Source: BOG-1155 sp963717985
GTDB taxonomy: Bacteria > Desulfobacterota > Syntrophorhabdia > Syntrophorhabdales > WCHB1-27
Length of the DNA: 64,000 nucleotides
Assembly: GCA_963717985.1 (NCBI GenBank)
Contig: CAVQYC010000004.1
Coordinates: forward strand, 62,001-126,000
Reading direction: 5' to 3'
Made by a program: the position numbers and the translations under genes
The notes under the pieces: generated by a model
What the model was told of the DNA's origin: nothing
Seen by the model: only the letters and a program-made list of their open reading frames with translations
The model's database searches: none
Shown: piece by piece, positions 8,170-17,066 of the stretch
Position numbering within the stretch: the stretch's first letter is position 1
Layout: every line of letters starts with the position of its first letter

Positions 8170-10755
8170 TCATGATCCTCTCTTGCTCCTATGATACGGC
8201 AGTTCGTGATCGAAGAACTTCCTGCAGTAATCCTGGGCCAAGCGATTATAGATGACGTTTTCATCGCCCGGCAATGTCGTCCGGCGAAATAGGTATGTCC
8301 TTGTGCCACCGTTATGGATTGCGTCATGCCGGACAGTCATCGGGTCCCACTTTGGTGCATAGTCACACGCCTGCCGGCAGCAGAGATCCTCAGAATCCGC
8401 GAATTCACACGTATCGTGGCAGAGGAAGCGACGGTTCTCTATGTCGTAGGCTATGGTCAGGTCGCCCGGAATAACAAAAGTATGCCTTCCGCCGGTAATA
8501 TTCTGTTTTTGGCGCGCGTGAAGCGCTTGTTGCAACTTGTCTACTAGCTCGAAGTGGAATCCCTTGAGCTCCGAACCGAATTCGCTCACTATGGCCGCTA
8601 CCGGATTTAGTTGGTGGAGCATTGTCAGTGTCCCTAGAAGGCCGAGGTGGTTAACATAGTACCAGCGGCCTTCGTCCTCACGCGAAAAAATTGAGTCTTG
8701 CGGGCGGAATTCACTCTCTTTGATCGACCCGATATGGGCGACAAGGAGATCGGGCCTTCCAAATTTCTCCGGGTAACGCTCATGGAGTGCCTTCCCTTCA
8801 GCTACGTCGAGCATGGGGGTATCCTCGTTACCGTCGTAAAGCCGTTTTTCCCCATCCTCTCCTAGTCTCAGCGGGTACAATCCGGAATCGCCAGTGAAAA
8901 TCAATGTTCTCCGATCGTTTTTTATCGTGAATTCGAATGCCAATCCGACGGCGGTGTTCTGGGTGACCACGTCATCGTGGTAGGCAGGCAAGACGGTGAG
9001 CACGATTTCAGCACTGAGTGCGATCCGTTGTTCGCACCCACCTTCGACGGGGCACAACGTCATAATGCGCTTGTACTTTGGATCGCGGAGATCAAGCAGT
9101 CCGGCAAATTTTCTTTGCACTCCAGCACTTAGATAGAGGCTCACACTCTTTTTTGGCAAATCCTTAGCCGTCCATCTCCTATGAAGCAACATCAGGAGCG
9201 CTTCGAGTTCTGCCGTATGATCATCATGTGCGTGCGTGACAATCACATGGTCGATATCAGAGAGTCGTCCTCCAGCGCGGTAGAAGTTCTCTATGAAGTC
9301 ATATCCTGGATCAATGACGAGTCCTTCTCCGGCATGTCTGATGAAATAGCCTCCACCCCTGTCCTCTTCCTCCTCTCCCGGTATCATCGGCGTGTAGGAG
9401 TTCCATTCTCTCAGGACCAGCAAAAACGAAAGGTCTTCCGAGAACTGCGAGTCTTCGCGTATGAAATGGTCGGTTCTTTCTTTTGCCAGATGTATCTTGT
9501 CGAAGTACTCCCTCTGTTTCTCTGCATCGATTTGTTTAAGTACTTCGGTCAGGTACCCCATGAGGTTGGATGTCAGATTCCTGCTCGTGGAATCAGGAAC
9601 AATCGTCTGCCCCTTCCCGGCCCGGCCTCCTTCGGCACTACTCTTTGAAGCCAAGCGCGACCGAAGATAACCGCGGAAAGATCCGAGTTTTGAGTTCAGT
9701 TCTTCAACACCAAAATACTCCGTTTCTATTTTGCTCAGCAGGGTTTGGCCGTCTTCGACATTATCATTGTCTAAGAAAATATTTACCTTATAAAGGAGTG
9801 CTCTGGCCACCTGCTCGCGAAGGGCCAGGTCCGTTGAATCTCCGAACCGGGCAACCACATCGTCGTAAAGGCGTGTCGCCTCCTCATTCTTGCCCATCTG
9901 CCTGAAGGTTATCCCCTTGTTGATCAGGGCTTTGGCCACTTGTTCGCGAAGAGCCAGGTCCGTTGGATCTCCGAACCGGGCAACCACATCGTCGTAAACC
10001 CGTATCTCTTCTTCATTCTTGCCCATCTGCCTGAAGGTTACCCCCTTGTTGATCAGGGCTTTGGCCACTTGTTCGCGAAGAGCCAGGTCCGTTGGATCTC
10101 CGAACCGGGCAACCACATCGTCGTAAACCCGTATCTCTTCTTCATTCTTGCCCATCTGCCTGAAGGTTACCCCCTTGTTGATCAGGGCTTTGGCCACCTG
10201 CTCACGAAGGGCCAGGTCCGTTGAATCTCCGAACCGGGAAACTACCTCATCGTAAACCCGTATCTCTTCTTCATTCTTGCCCATCTGCCCGAGGGTTATC
10301 CCCTTGTTGCGCAGGGCTTTGGCCACCTGCTCACGAAGGGCCAGGTCCGTTGAATCTCCGAACCGGGCAACTACGTCATCGTAAACCCGTATCTCTTCCT
10401 CACTCTTGCCCATCTGCCCGAGGGTTATCCCCTTGTTGATCAGGGCGTTGGCCACTTGTTCGCGAAGAGCCAGGTCCGTTGAATCTCCGAACCGGGCAAC
10501 CACATCGTCGTAAACCCGTATCTCTTCTTCATTCTTGCCCATCTTCCCGAGGCTTACCCCCTTGTTGATCAGGGCTTTGGCCACCTGCTCACGAAGGGCC
10601 AGGTCCGTTGAATCTCCGAACCGGGAAACTACCTCATCGTAAACCCGTATCGCCTCCTCACTATTGCCCACCTGCCCGAGGCTTATCCCCTTGTTGCGCA
10701 GGGCTTTGGCCACCTTTACGGTTTCTATCGCGGAAGCCTTCTTCCTTGGTGCCAT
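8170..10755 (-). CDS. TPR-repeat protein fused to a metallo-beta-lactamase-fold hydrolase
   Basis: 861 residues. Residues about 10-330 are eight near-identical 43-residue tetratricopeptide-type repeats (core AKALINKG...GKNEEEIRVYDDVVARFGD), the longer kinesin-light-chain-like class used for protein binding. A linker of about 100 residues follows. From about 440 comes a metallo-beta-lactamase fold: FIRHAGEGLVIDPG, the metal motif THAHDDH, LPAYHDD, FTGDSGLYP, LVAHIGSIKE and NHLGLLGT. The MBL part is a predicted metal-dependent hydrolase or nuclease; its substrate cannot be read. A GGGAGAAG ribosome site precedes ATG 10755. The setting, next to toxin-antitoxin modules and transposons, allows a defence role, but that is only inference. 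Confidence 0.8.
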   Translation of the reverse strand: MAPRKKASAIETVKVAKALRNKGISLGQVGNSEEAIRVYDEVVSRFGDSTDLALREQVAKALINKGVSLGKMGKNEEEIRVYDDVVARFGDSTDLALREQVANALINKGITLGQMGKSEEEIRVYDDVVARFGDSTDLALREQVAKALRNKGITLGQMGKNEEEIRVYDEVVSRFGDSTDLALREQVAKALINKGVTFRQMGKNEEEIRVYDDVVARFGDPTDLALREQVAKALINKGVTFRQMGKNEEEIRVYDDVVARFGDPTDLALREQVAKALINKGITFRQMGKNEEATRLYDDVVARFGDSTDLALREQVARALLYKVNIFLDNDNVEDGQTLLSKIETEYFGVEELNSKLGSFRGYLRSRLASKSSAEGGRAGKGQTIVPDSTSRNLTSNLMGYLTEVLKQIDAEKQREYFDKIHLAKERTDHFIREDSQFSEDLSFLLVLREWNSYTPMIPGEEEEDRGGGYFIRHAGEGLVIDPGYDFIENFYRAGGRLSDIDHVIVTHAHDDHTAELEALLMLLHRRWTAKDLPKKSVSLYLSAGVQRKFAGLLDLRDPKYKRIMTLCPVEGGCEQRIALSAEIVLTVLPAYHDDVVTQNTAVGLAFEFTIKNDRRTLIFTGDSGLYPLRLGEDGEKRLYDGNEDTPMLDVAEGKALHERYPEKFGRPDLLVAHIGSIKESEFRPQDSIFSREDEGRWYYVNHLGLLGTLTMLHQLNPVAAIVSEFGSELKGFHFELVDKLQQALHARQKQNITGGRHTFVIPGDLTIAYDIENRRFLCHDTCEFADSEDLCCRQACDYAPKWDPMTVRHDAIHNGGTRTYLFRRTTLPGDENVIYNRLAQDYCRKFFDHELPYHRSKRGS
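9823..10730 (-). repeat. Tandem 129-bp coding repeats (TPR units)
   Basis: The phrase GCCAGGTCCGTT recurs every 129 bases at about 9823, 9951, 10081, 10210, 10339, 10468 and 10597, with a partial first unit beyond. Units differ at only a few bases, so the array should change copy number easily. The repeats stay in frame with the TPR protein. Confidence 0.9.
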
Positions 10756-11065
10756 TCTCTTCTCCCTATGATTCTTGCTTCATCAAACGACTTTATGGCC
10801 ACACCCCAGGGCCGTAGTTGACCAACGTGACTTACTCCACCTGTCTCCTCGAAGAAGCAAAAAGGGAACAGGCTACTATTTTTACCTTGGGCGGACGGTG
10901 GGGACGTGGTTCCGTTTATTCCGTTATTCCGCACGGAAGGAAAGGGCACAGGCCACAAACTTTCTCGGGCAACGGCGACAGGGACGTAGTTCCGTTCATT
11001 CCGTTATTCCACAGAACGGCAAAGGGACAGGCCACTTTTTTCACTTTGCCGTTCTTCTCCATTGG

Positions 11066-11143
11066 CCGCAAACTCTCTCGTCCGTCCTTCTGAATCTTAT
11101 AGTAGTTACAATATCGGTGAAATTACAAGGAAAATGTTATGGC
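11066..11143 (+). repeat. Dispersed intergenic repeat, copy 1
   Basis: First of five related copies (others at 13952, 15038, 17067 and 17999). The core runs CGCAAACTCTCTCGTCCGTCC, then a TCTTATA block, GGTGAAATTACAAGG and AAAATGTTATGG. Upstream of it, 10905-11040 holds two tandem copies of a sub-unit with GGGACGTRGTTCCGTTYATTCCG. Further upstream, at about 10815, is a GTTGACCAACGTGACTTA block that recurs before copy 4. Confidence 0.75.
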
Positions 11144-11395
11144 GCCGAAAGGAATTCCGGTTTTTCCGCCGGTGTCTGCTTCGGCTCACGTTTCACCGAT
11201 GCAACGATTAAACCAATGTCCGCCGGTGACGTGAGTGCCATGAGCAGTTGACCGAATAATAGTATCTTTTTGTCATTGAGGGCATATCGGGGACATCGTT
11301 TTCCTACGTTCATTACTTGTTTCTTCTTATTTGCAACTGTCGCGCCGCCCTTCCTAAGTGGGCTATCTCGAAAGTCCGGTGACGTATTCGCTTGA

Positions 11396-11479
11396 GAAAT
11401 CCCCCCTCCCCCCCTTTTTCCAAGGGGGGGAGGAATTCTTACTCCTCCCTTTGGAAAAAGGGAGGTCGGGAGGGATTTC
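11396..11479. repeat. Long imperfect palindrome (REP/MITE-like)
   Basis: The left arm starts GAAATCCCCCCTCCC and contains CTTTTTCCAAGGGGGGG. The right arm contains CCCTTTGGAAAAAGGGAGG and ends GGGAGGGATTTC. Folded, these make a long hairpin with nested stems. This C/G-run hairpin class is common between genes in many bacteria. No coding potential. Confidence 0.7.
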
Positions 11480-11519
11480 CGGGGATGTTTTTGAGTCATC
11501 GTATTTATGAAATGGACCA

Positions 11520-11777
11520 CTAAGGGTTCAGCAAAACATCGTGGGTGCCGACTTTGCGCAAAAGATATACGTCCTCTACGGTTTGGAAAGTGAAGCGGTA
11601 TGACAAGCTGATCCTCCCTTCCCAAATGTCCCTGGGGTCTTTCATTTTCTTTAAGTTGAGGGAAGGATGCTTTGGATTGGACAATAAAAGCCCCAATTGC
11701 TTATCCGTTAATTTCCGGATGTCTTGAGGCAATTTCCGGTAATCCCGGACAAAGGTTTTGGTAAAGGCGAGCTTCAT
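11520..11777 (-). CDS. RelE/ParE-superfamily toxin
   Basis: 85 residues with the compact RelE/YafQ-like layout: KTFVRDYRKLPQDI, a central LLLSNPKHPSLNLKKMKD, then WEGRISLSYRFTFQ and YLLRKVGTHDVLLNP at the C-terminus. Such toxins cleave mRNA on the ribosome. It starts in an ATGA overlap with the upstream antitoxin, as expected for a toxin-antitoxin pair. The C-terminal GTHDV segment is shared by many members. Target and activity are not shown. Confidence 0.8.
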   Translation of the reverse strand: MKLAFTKTFVRDYRKLPQDIRKLTDKQLGLLLSNPKHPSLNLKKMKDPRDIWEGRISLSYRFTFQTVEDVYLLRKVGTHDVLLNP

Positions 11778-12058
11778 ACTTTGGTGGTCTTGAGGGCCTT
11801 CAAGGCGTCCTTGATATTGTCAAAAGGGCCGACCACGCGGCCTTCGGCAATATCCCGGTCGGCGTCTCTCTCCCCACCCTGCCATTCTTTGGTATGGAAG
11901 TAGGCTTCCTCCTGACGGATCATCTTTACCGGCTTCAGCACCAGTTCGTTGTTATGCTCCTCGATTTCCAAATAGTCGCCCTCGGCAATCTTAAATTTCT
12001 TCCTAATTTCATTAGGAATGGTTATTTGCGAATGTTTTTTGACTTTGATTAAAGGCAT
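11774..12058 (-). CDS. AbrB/MazE-type antitoxin
   Basis: About 94 residues. The N-terminus MPLIKVKKHSQITIPNEIRKKF is a swapped-hairpin AbrB DNA-binding domain; the C-terminal half probably binds and neutralises the toxin. An upstream in-frame ATG exists at 12079, but AAGGAG lies inside that extension nine bases before ATG 12058, so 12058 is chosen. The stop overlaps the toxin start by four bases. An AbrB-like antitoxin with a RelE-like toxin is a mixed but known pairing. Confidence 0.8.
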   Translation of the reverse strand: MPLIKVKKHSQITIPNEIRKKFKIAEGDYLEIEEHNNELVLKPVKMIRQEEAYFHTKEWQGGERDADRDIAEGRVVGPFDNIKDALKALKTTKV

Positions 12059-12161
12059 GTTTCTTATCTCCTTGTACAAATGGTAAATACTGTTAAATTA
12101 TGAAATTATTAATTTAAGAATACCACATATAGAAAAAAAGTCAAGGCAAACTGCCGGGCAA

Positions 12162-13851
12162 CAGCAATTCCCGGTCGGCCCTCTTCCCCCGGCAGTTTCT
12201 TCCCAATCCCGGTTATCCTCTACGCGTTTGCCTGATCGATGGAACTCACATAGTGCCTATCTCCGTTATTTTGATGAGTAGATTGGAAGAAAGGGGCTTA
12301 TCAAGAGACGCTGACACCTCACAGGGGCGCACCTCTTCCGTTATTCGGCTGCCACGAGCTTAAAAAAGGAGCTGTCTTGTGAGCGTTACGTATAGCCATA
12401 GTCTTCGGCAATGGAGCGCAGGAGGGTCTCCCAGCTTGGATAAGTGAGAGCATGACAGTAAACGCGAAAGTGATCCCAGAGATTTTTCTTGCTTCCCAGC
12501 TTCTTTCGAAGCCACCGGTACAGGCTGTCGGTAAGTTCGAAGATCTGGTGCATGAAGAAGGCGAGCATGTTCAGGATGAAGAAGTTGAAGGAGAGGTTCT
12601 TCTTCCCGTGGCCGTAGTTGTGCTCTATGTGGTAGCCGTGGTTCTTTACCGTATTGAAGACCTCGTTCTCTATCATCCAGCGGGACCTTCCTATCCTGAC
12701 CAGCTCCTCCACATTCTCGTCGTCGACGCAGAAATCGGTCACCCAGCTATTGTGATAGGCGATCCTGTTCCCATCCTTTATCCAGTATTCGAAGTAGTTG
12801 ACCATCACGGCTGTTGTCGTTGAGTGGAACGTTATTTACCCACTCGTAGATATGGGTGCGCCCCTTGCGGTCTTTCGCCTCCATATGGACTACTTCTTTC
12901 AAAAGTCTTTGTTCGTTCACCCACTCCATGAGCGTTTTGTGGTCGTCGGGCTTTGCCACAAACACATAGCGCATGCCGAGGGACAGGATCGCCTCGATGG
13001 TCGGCTGCTTGCTGTAGAGGCTGTCGGCGATAATGATGAGTGGGAGCCTGGGATGAGACTGCCTGATCTTTTCGAGGAGCCTCTTCCCCGCATTGGTCTC
13101 GCAGTCCTGCTTTTCCTTGCCGTCCGCGTTCTTTACCTCTTCAGGGGCAAGAGGGATGACTTGCGATTTCTTGGGATGGACGATGGCGGCCTGGACAATC
13201 TGATGGCTGTAGCGGACCGCCGTCCCCCGTTTCTTCTTTATCTCCTGCGTGAGGCATCTGGGGCAGTGAACCTTTTCGGACCCGAAGTATTCCGAGCCGT
13301 CCACGACGCAGAGGTAGTAGCTGTCGAACACCCGGTATTCTTCGAGATATTTTCCCCTCTGGAGGAGACGGAAGAACTCGCCAAAGACGGGTTTGAGATC
13401 CTCCGGATCGATCTCATCCATGACATCCCTCATCTGCGTATCGCTGGGGATCGATTCGAAAGCGAACATTGCCTTCAGGTTGTTCTCAAGCTTCAAACAC
13501 TGAAAATGTTCCTCAAACTGAAGGAGCGAAGGATCCTGGAAGTACATCATGGCGAGGCCACCCATGAAGACGTCGTGCATCCTGTAGTCAGCCTCGTCCC
13601 GATGGTCGGGAATGCGGTTGAACCCCTTCGAAACGACCTTGCGCAGTCCCATAAAACCTAGATGTTTCTTGATGTACATTGGCAATGCACACCATATCAT
13701 AAAGGAGCAAAAAAGTCTAGACTTCACAAGCTTCACAATCGACTTTTTTCTCCCCTTTTCCGCCCTCAAACACAACATTGCGAAAAACCTTTTCGGGAAT
13801 ACCCAGGATGGGGCATAAAACGGAGGGATATTTTATGAGCGGGAATTGCTG
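12162..13851 (-). mobile_element. Complete insertion sequence (ISDol1/IS4-like DDE), 1690 bp
   Basis: The ends are perfect 12-bp inverted repeats, CAGCAATTCCCG at 12162-12173 and CGGGAATTGCTG at 13840-13851. Immediately outside each end is the same 9-base sequence GCCGGGCAA (12153-12161 and 13852-13860), a target-site duplication. The element holds one transposase gene on the minus strand, now frame-broken. Intact ends and duplication argue for recent insertion. Confidence 0.85.
12386..13778 (-). pseudogene. DDE transposase (ISNCY/ISDol1-like), split by one frameshift
   Basis: The N-terminal part (13778 to about 12808) contains VFDSYYLCVVDGSEYF, CPRCL, IIADSLYSKQPTIEAI and GMRYVFVAKPDDHKT. 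The C-terminal part in the next frame contains WVTDFCVDDENVEELV, the RSRWMIENEVFN block with the catalytic Glu region, HNYGHGKKNLSF and LNMLAFFMHQIFEL. The parts meet near 12808-12820; removing one C joins ...PLNDNSVMVNYFEYW. About 430-460 residues when joined. The true start may be ATG 13679. Either a sequence error or inactivation of the element after insertion. Confidence 0.8.
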
Positions 13852-13951
13852 GCCGGGCAAGGGGGCATCCCTTTACGTTTTGTTTTGTGGCAGGGACGAG
13901 AGGGACATAGTTCCGTTTATTCCGTCATGCCACAGAAAGCAAAAGGGGAGA

Positions 13952-13988
13952 GGTCGCAAACTGTCTCGTCCGTCCCTCTGATTCTTAG
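13952..13988 (+). repeat. Dispersed intergenic repeat, copy 2 (partial)
   Basis: Matches only the first part of the repeat: GGTCGCAAACTGTCTCGTCC and GTCCCTCTGATTCTTA. The TATAATATT and AAGGAAAATGTTATGG parts are missing. It is preceded at about 13900 by the sub-unit GGGACATAGTTCCGTTTATT, also present twice before copy 1. It lies 55 bases past the 3' end of the DUF2442 gene. Confidence 0.65.
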
Positions 13989-14042
13989 GCACCACTTAGG
14001 ACATTTCAATTGTCACCAGGCACTTTGTCTTTACCAACGCAA

Positions 14043-14273
14043 TCATACCTGCAACTCGCAGTCCACAGTCTCCGGACTGAAATCCTGTTCATGCGGCCAC
14101 ATAATGCCTCCAAAAGCGGGCCGGACAGACCGAAAATATGCCGGCTCCTTCAATTCTTTGAAGACGCCCTTGTCGATATACGGAGAGACATCAAAGACAC
14201 CTTTCCTGCCGTTTGACAGTTCGATTTTAAGTTTATAGTCAGCCATGGGTTCTACAGATATCACTTTTACCAT
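14043..14273 (-). CDS. DUF2442 domain protein
   Basis: 76 residues matching the short DUF2442 family: VEPMADYKLKIELSNG, KGVFDVSPYIDKGVFKEL and FGGIMWPHEQDFSPE are the recognisable blocks. These proteins are often encoded next to a DUF4160 partner and behave like toxin-antitoxin parts; no DUF4160 frame is visible beside it here. An AGGTGG site precedes the start. The function is not established. Confidence 0.75.
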   Translation of the reverse strand: MVKVISVEPMADYKLKIELSNGRKGVFDVSPYIDKGVFKELKEPAYFRSVRPAFGGIMWPHEQDFSPETVDCELQV

Positions 14274-14373
14274 TGGTCCACCTCATTTCAGCGGTTCGAT
14301 CTTGAAAGGGCTGGCTCAAACTCCAACCGAAAAATCCCCGGTCAAGGGCAAAACACCAAGGGAATACCTGCAA

Positions 14374-14589
14374 CTATACGGCAATAGGAGTAAGTTTGTA
14401 CAGACGGGCCTGGCGTGCAGCCCGTTGTAAATCGCCGTGACGGAGGGCGTCTCGAACATCATCGAGCTTATACGCGTCGTCGAGGCTCAGGTAAGGTGAC
14501 CACCCTTCATCCGATTCGATCAATTCAAGCTCTACTTCCGCTACATAACCGCCTTCCTGCACGAGCTTGGAGTATCGTTTCTTTCTCAT
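14374..14589 (-). CDS. Small hypothetical protein, candidate antitoxin
   Basis: 71 residues, acidic, with YVAEVELELIESDEGWSP and LDDAYKLDDVRDALRHGD. Short proteins with a GWSPYL-type block are often encoded beside DUF4258-like proteins. It overlaps the upstream DUF4258 gene by four bases (ATGA), so the two are translated together. I read it as the partner of that protein in a toxin-antitoxin-like pair; no activity can be read from sequence. Confidence 0.65.
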   Translation of the reverse strand: MRKKRYSKLVQEGGYVAEVELELIESDEGWSPYLSLDDAYKLDDVRDALRHGDLQRAARQARLYKLTPIAV

Positions 14590-14918
14590 CTTCTTCTCTC
14601 CTTGAAGCCTTCCTTCCAGAGATCCGGGTTGGGCCGATAAGCGGTTACGACAACGGCTGGAGTGCTTTTGCCTTTTGGTATCCCCCAGACAACGTGAATC
14701 GGCCGCCCCTCACGGTCCGATTGAAGCGTCAGGATGCATGGCCCTTTAGGATAATTCGGATAGTCCTCTATGACGCTCGCCTCAACGAATCCCTCCACGA
14801 TTTCCCTGGCAGAGAGACCGTCATTCGCAAGTTCATCGTAGCCATGTTCAGACACTACGACTTCCCTGCGTGCTATCAGGTCTTGGATAGCGGCGAGCGT
14901 CTGATTTTCAGTAGTCAT
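14586..14918 (-). CDS. DUF4258-family protein, candidate toxin
   Basis: 110 residues: VVVSEHGYDELANDGLSAREIV, VIEDYPNYPKGPCIL, then IHVVWGIPKGKSTPAVVVTAYRP. The HGY...R...E layout and the closing VVVTAYRPNPDLW segment are typical of DUF4258, a small family seen in toxin-antitoxin-like operons. Its last four bases overlap the next small gene. Its position between dispersed repeats supports a small mobile module. Confidence 0.7.
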   Translation of the reverse strand: MTTENQTLAAIQDLIARREVVVSEHGYDELANDGLSAREIVEGFVEASVIEDYPNYPKGPCILTLQSDREGRPIHVVWGIPKGKSTPAVVVTAYRPNPDLWKEGFKERRR

Positions 14919-15037
14919 CTAACCGAAGTCCTCAACAAATTACTCCCATCAAATATTAGCAGGGTAGCCATGAGACGTCAACTGAGCCGCATAAGATCTG
15001 TCAATTGATCGTGGCTGACGAAAAGAGAAAAGAGACA

Positions 15038-15134
15038 GGTCGCAGACTCTCTCGTCGGTCTTTCTGAGTCTTATAATATTTATAATATGGGTTACATTAC
15101 AAGGAAAATGTTATGGCATTTCAGCATCCGCCGC
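15038..15134 (+). repeat. Dispersed intergenic repeat, copy 3
   Basis: Nearly full copy: GGTCGCAGACTCTCTCGTC, GTCTTATAATATTTATAATATG, ATTACAAGGAAAATGTTATGG and CATTTCAGCATCCGCCGC. Its right end overlaps the last codons and stop of the minus-strand hydrolase gene, so part of that protein's tail is encoded by the repeat. Confidence 0.8.
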
Positions 15135-16811
15135 TGTTGCCACACCCTCATGCTCGCGCCGATTCGATCCTTGCCTGTTCGACCAGCGGGGACCCAGGCT
15201 GTCGAGAAATGCTTTTACCTCCCCGGCCCACATTTCAGGATGCCGGCCAACGAACACGTGTCCGTCCTCCCCCTTTACCGGAGGGAGCAGCTTCAGCGTC
15301 GCAATACCGCCAGCTTTCGTGTACGCCTCGTGCGAGGCCTTAATTGTTTTGATGCTGTAGTGACTATCGTTCTCGGTATAGAGCCACAAGGTGGGTATAT
15401 GCGATGAGATTCCCAATATTTTCAGTCCGTTGACCATGTTGCCATTCAGGGACGTGGGAAGATGGCTGGTATCCCCCGCTTTCGTCGCGACGTCTGTCAC
15501 ACCGCCCGAGAAGTTGATCACACCCCTGAGCCACGCCGGCGACTGGCTCGCGATATAGAGAGACGTAATGCCGCCGGATGACGTACCGGCGAGGACGATA
15601 TTGTCCCGGTCGATACACGGCAGGTTCCTCAGGTAGCTGACCGCGGCCAGGACATCGGGGGCATTGATCCGAGGCTTCGTCAGCGCGTTCCGGTTCAGGT
15701 CACCTGAGGTTGTTCGATAGTATTCTCCTTCCGACTTGCCGACGCCTGCCCTGGCCGGCAGGGCTACGGCGACTCCCAGGGAGAGAAACGTGTGATAGAT
15801 ATTATACTTGGTATACCGTAGGTGCTGGGTCTGCCATTTCGCCTTGGGAAGGATGTCTCCGTGGTTAAAGACTACAAGGGGAAACGGCCCTTTCCCTGCC
15901 GGAAGGAAGAGGGTCATTTGAAGTCGGTTCGTCTTTCCGGCGAGGTTCGTGGACCCGAAATAATGTACCTCTTCGCGGAGATCGTTCTCCGTTGACAATT
16001 CCCCGATTCTTTGGGGTATCGGCTTGCCTTTCAGCCAGTCGACAATCACTTTGCCGAACTCCCGGTCCAAACCGACGAGTCCGTGGTGTGAGAGTCCCTT
16101 GCAGTTCGCGTTGGGCTCGGTATCCGAGTACCCGGCCTCTATCAACGTGAGACCGTTTCTCAGGCATGCGTCCTTGGCGTCGTAGAAATCGGCGGGCGGA
16201 CACTGGTGGTTTGTTGCATTAAGGACCAAAAAGGGTTTTTTCTCCGCATAGACTTCATTTTGGTCCACGCTCCAGGTGCCGCCGATAATGATGTAGCCTT
16301 CCGGCTCCGGCGGGTTTGCCCGCGCAAGGTACAGGATCGACGTAAGCGCCTCCCCCGACCCGACCACATAGATATGCGCCCTCGGGAATTTCTGACGAGC
16401 GTACCGAACCACGCAGCGCACATCCTCGATATGATGAGGGTCTCGGCGCCAATCCTTATCAATGCCCTTTGGCCGATCGCTAGGTGCGCCGATGGTCATG
16501 AGCGCAACCCCGGCCTCTGCAAGCACGTTGCCTATTCTGATCCAAGGGGCGTCCCCGTAGCCGAGGAGCAGTCGATCCCCTTCGCGTCTCACCAATTCAG
16601 AACCGTTACCCGGCGGCATCTGGACCAAGAGGAACTCGGGGTCCTCGGGTCCGGTCAGGACGAAGGGGATCTTGATTGGTGTTCCCTCTTCCGCTGTTCT
16701 CGTCGAAGTCGCCATCACGACAACCGTTCCGGCCCCGGCTGTGTTCCATACGAGCAATAATAACGCGACCGACAGAGTCACGGCCCAACATCTTGTCTTC
16801 CGGTTTTTCAT
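15111..16811 (-). CDS. Secreted tandem alpha/beta-hydrolase domain protein
   Basis: 566 residues with a signal peptide (MKNRKTRCWAVTLSVALLLL...AGAG). Residues about 60-260 form a first alpha/beta-hydrolase-like domain with a GSGEA nucleophile elbow, possibly degenerate. Residues about 290-545 form a second with FPLVVFNHGD, the nucleophile elbow GTSSGG, an acid residue in LYTENDSHYS and a His in GEDGHVFV, so the second domain looks catalytically complete. This resembles dienelactone-hydrolase or S9-peptidase-like esterases; the substrate is unknown. The extreme C-terminus (ATAADAEMP) is encoded inside a dispersed repeat. Confidence 0.75.
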   Translation of the reverse strand: MKNRKTRCWAVTLSVALLLLVWNTAGAGTVVVMATSTRTAEEGTPIKIPFVLTGPEDPEFLLVQMPPGNGSELVRREGDRLLLGYGDAPWIRIGNVLAEAGVALMTIGAPSDRPKGIDKDWRRDPHHIEDVRCVVRYARQKFPRAHIYVVGSGEALTSILYLARANPPEPEGYIIIGGTWSVDQNEVYAEKKPFLVLNATNHQCPPADFYDAKDACLRNGLTLIEAGYSDTEPNANCKGLSHHGLVGLDREFGKVIVDWLKGKPIPQRIGELSTENDLREEVHYFGSTNLAGKTNRLQMTLFLPAGKGPFPLVVFNHGDILPKAKWQTQHLRYTKYNIYHTFLSLGVAVALPARAGVGKSEGEYYRTTSGDLNRNALTKPRINAPDVLAAVSYLRNLPCIDRDNIVLAGTSSGGITSLYIASQSPAWLRGVINFSGGVTDVATKAGDTSHLPTSLNGNMVNGLKILGISSHIPTLWLYTENDSHYSIKTIKASHEAYTKAGGIATLKLLPPVKGEDGHVFVGRHPEMWAGEVKAFLDSLGPRWSNRQGSNRREHEGVATAADAEMP

Positions 16812-17066
16812 GGATGCCGCCCGATATGTTGTTTCCCAACGCTATTTGACGACCGGCCCGGTCCGTTGAACAACGGCAAACAGTAGCCAGACCGAATCAC
16901 CTTGGGAAACAACGTGATGTTCCCCCTTTTGAGATTATTCTTACGACGTCATCTCACCCGGTGTCGCCACACCTCAGGGACATTGTTGACCAACGTGACT
17001 TATTCTGTCTCCTCGATGGAGCAAAAAGGTGCCAGGCTGTTTTTTTGCCGTGCCTTCTTCTTCGTT

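Noticed and set aside
11137..11625. A 162-residue minus-strand frame through the long palindrome
   Set aside because: It crosses non-coding repeat DNA and part of the toxin gene, with no motif and odd composition.
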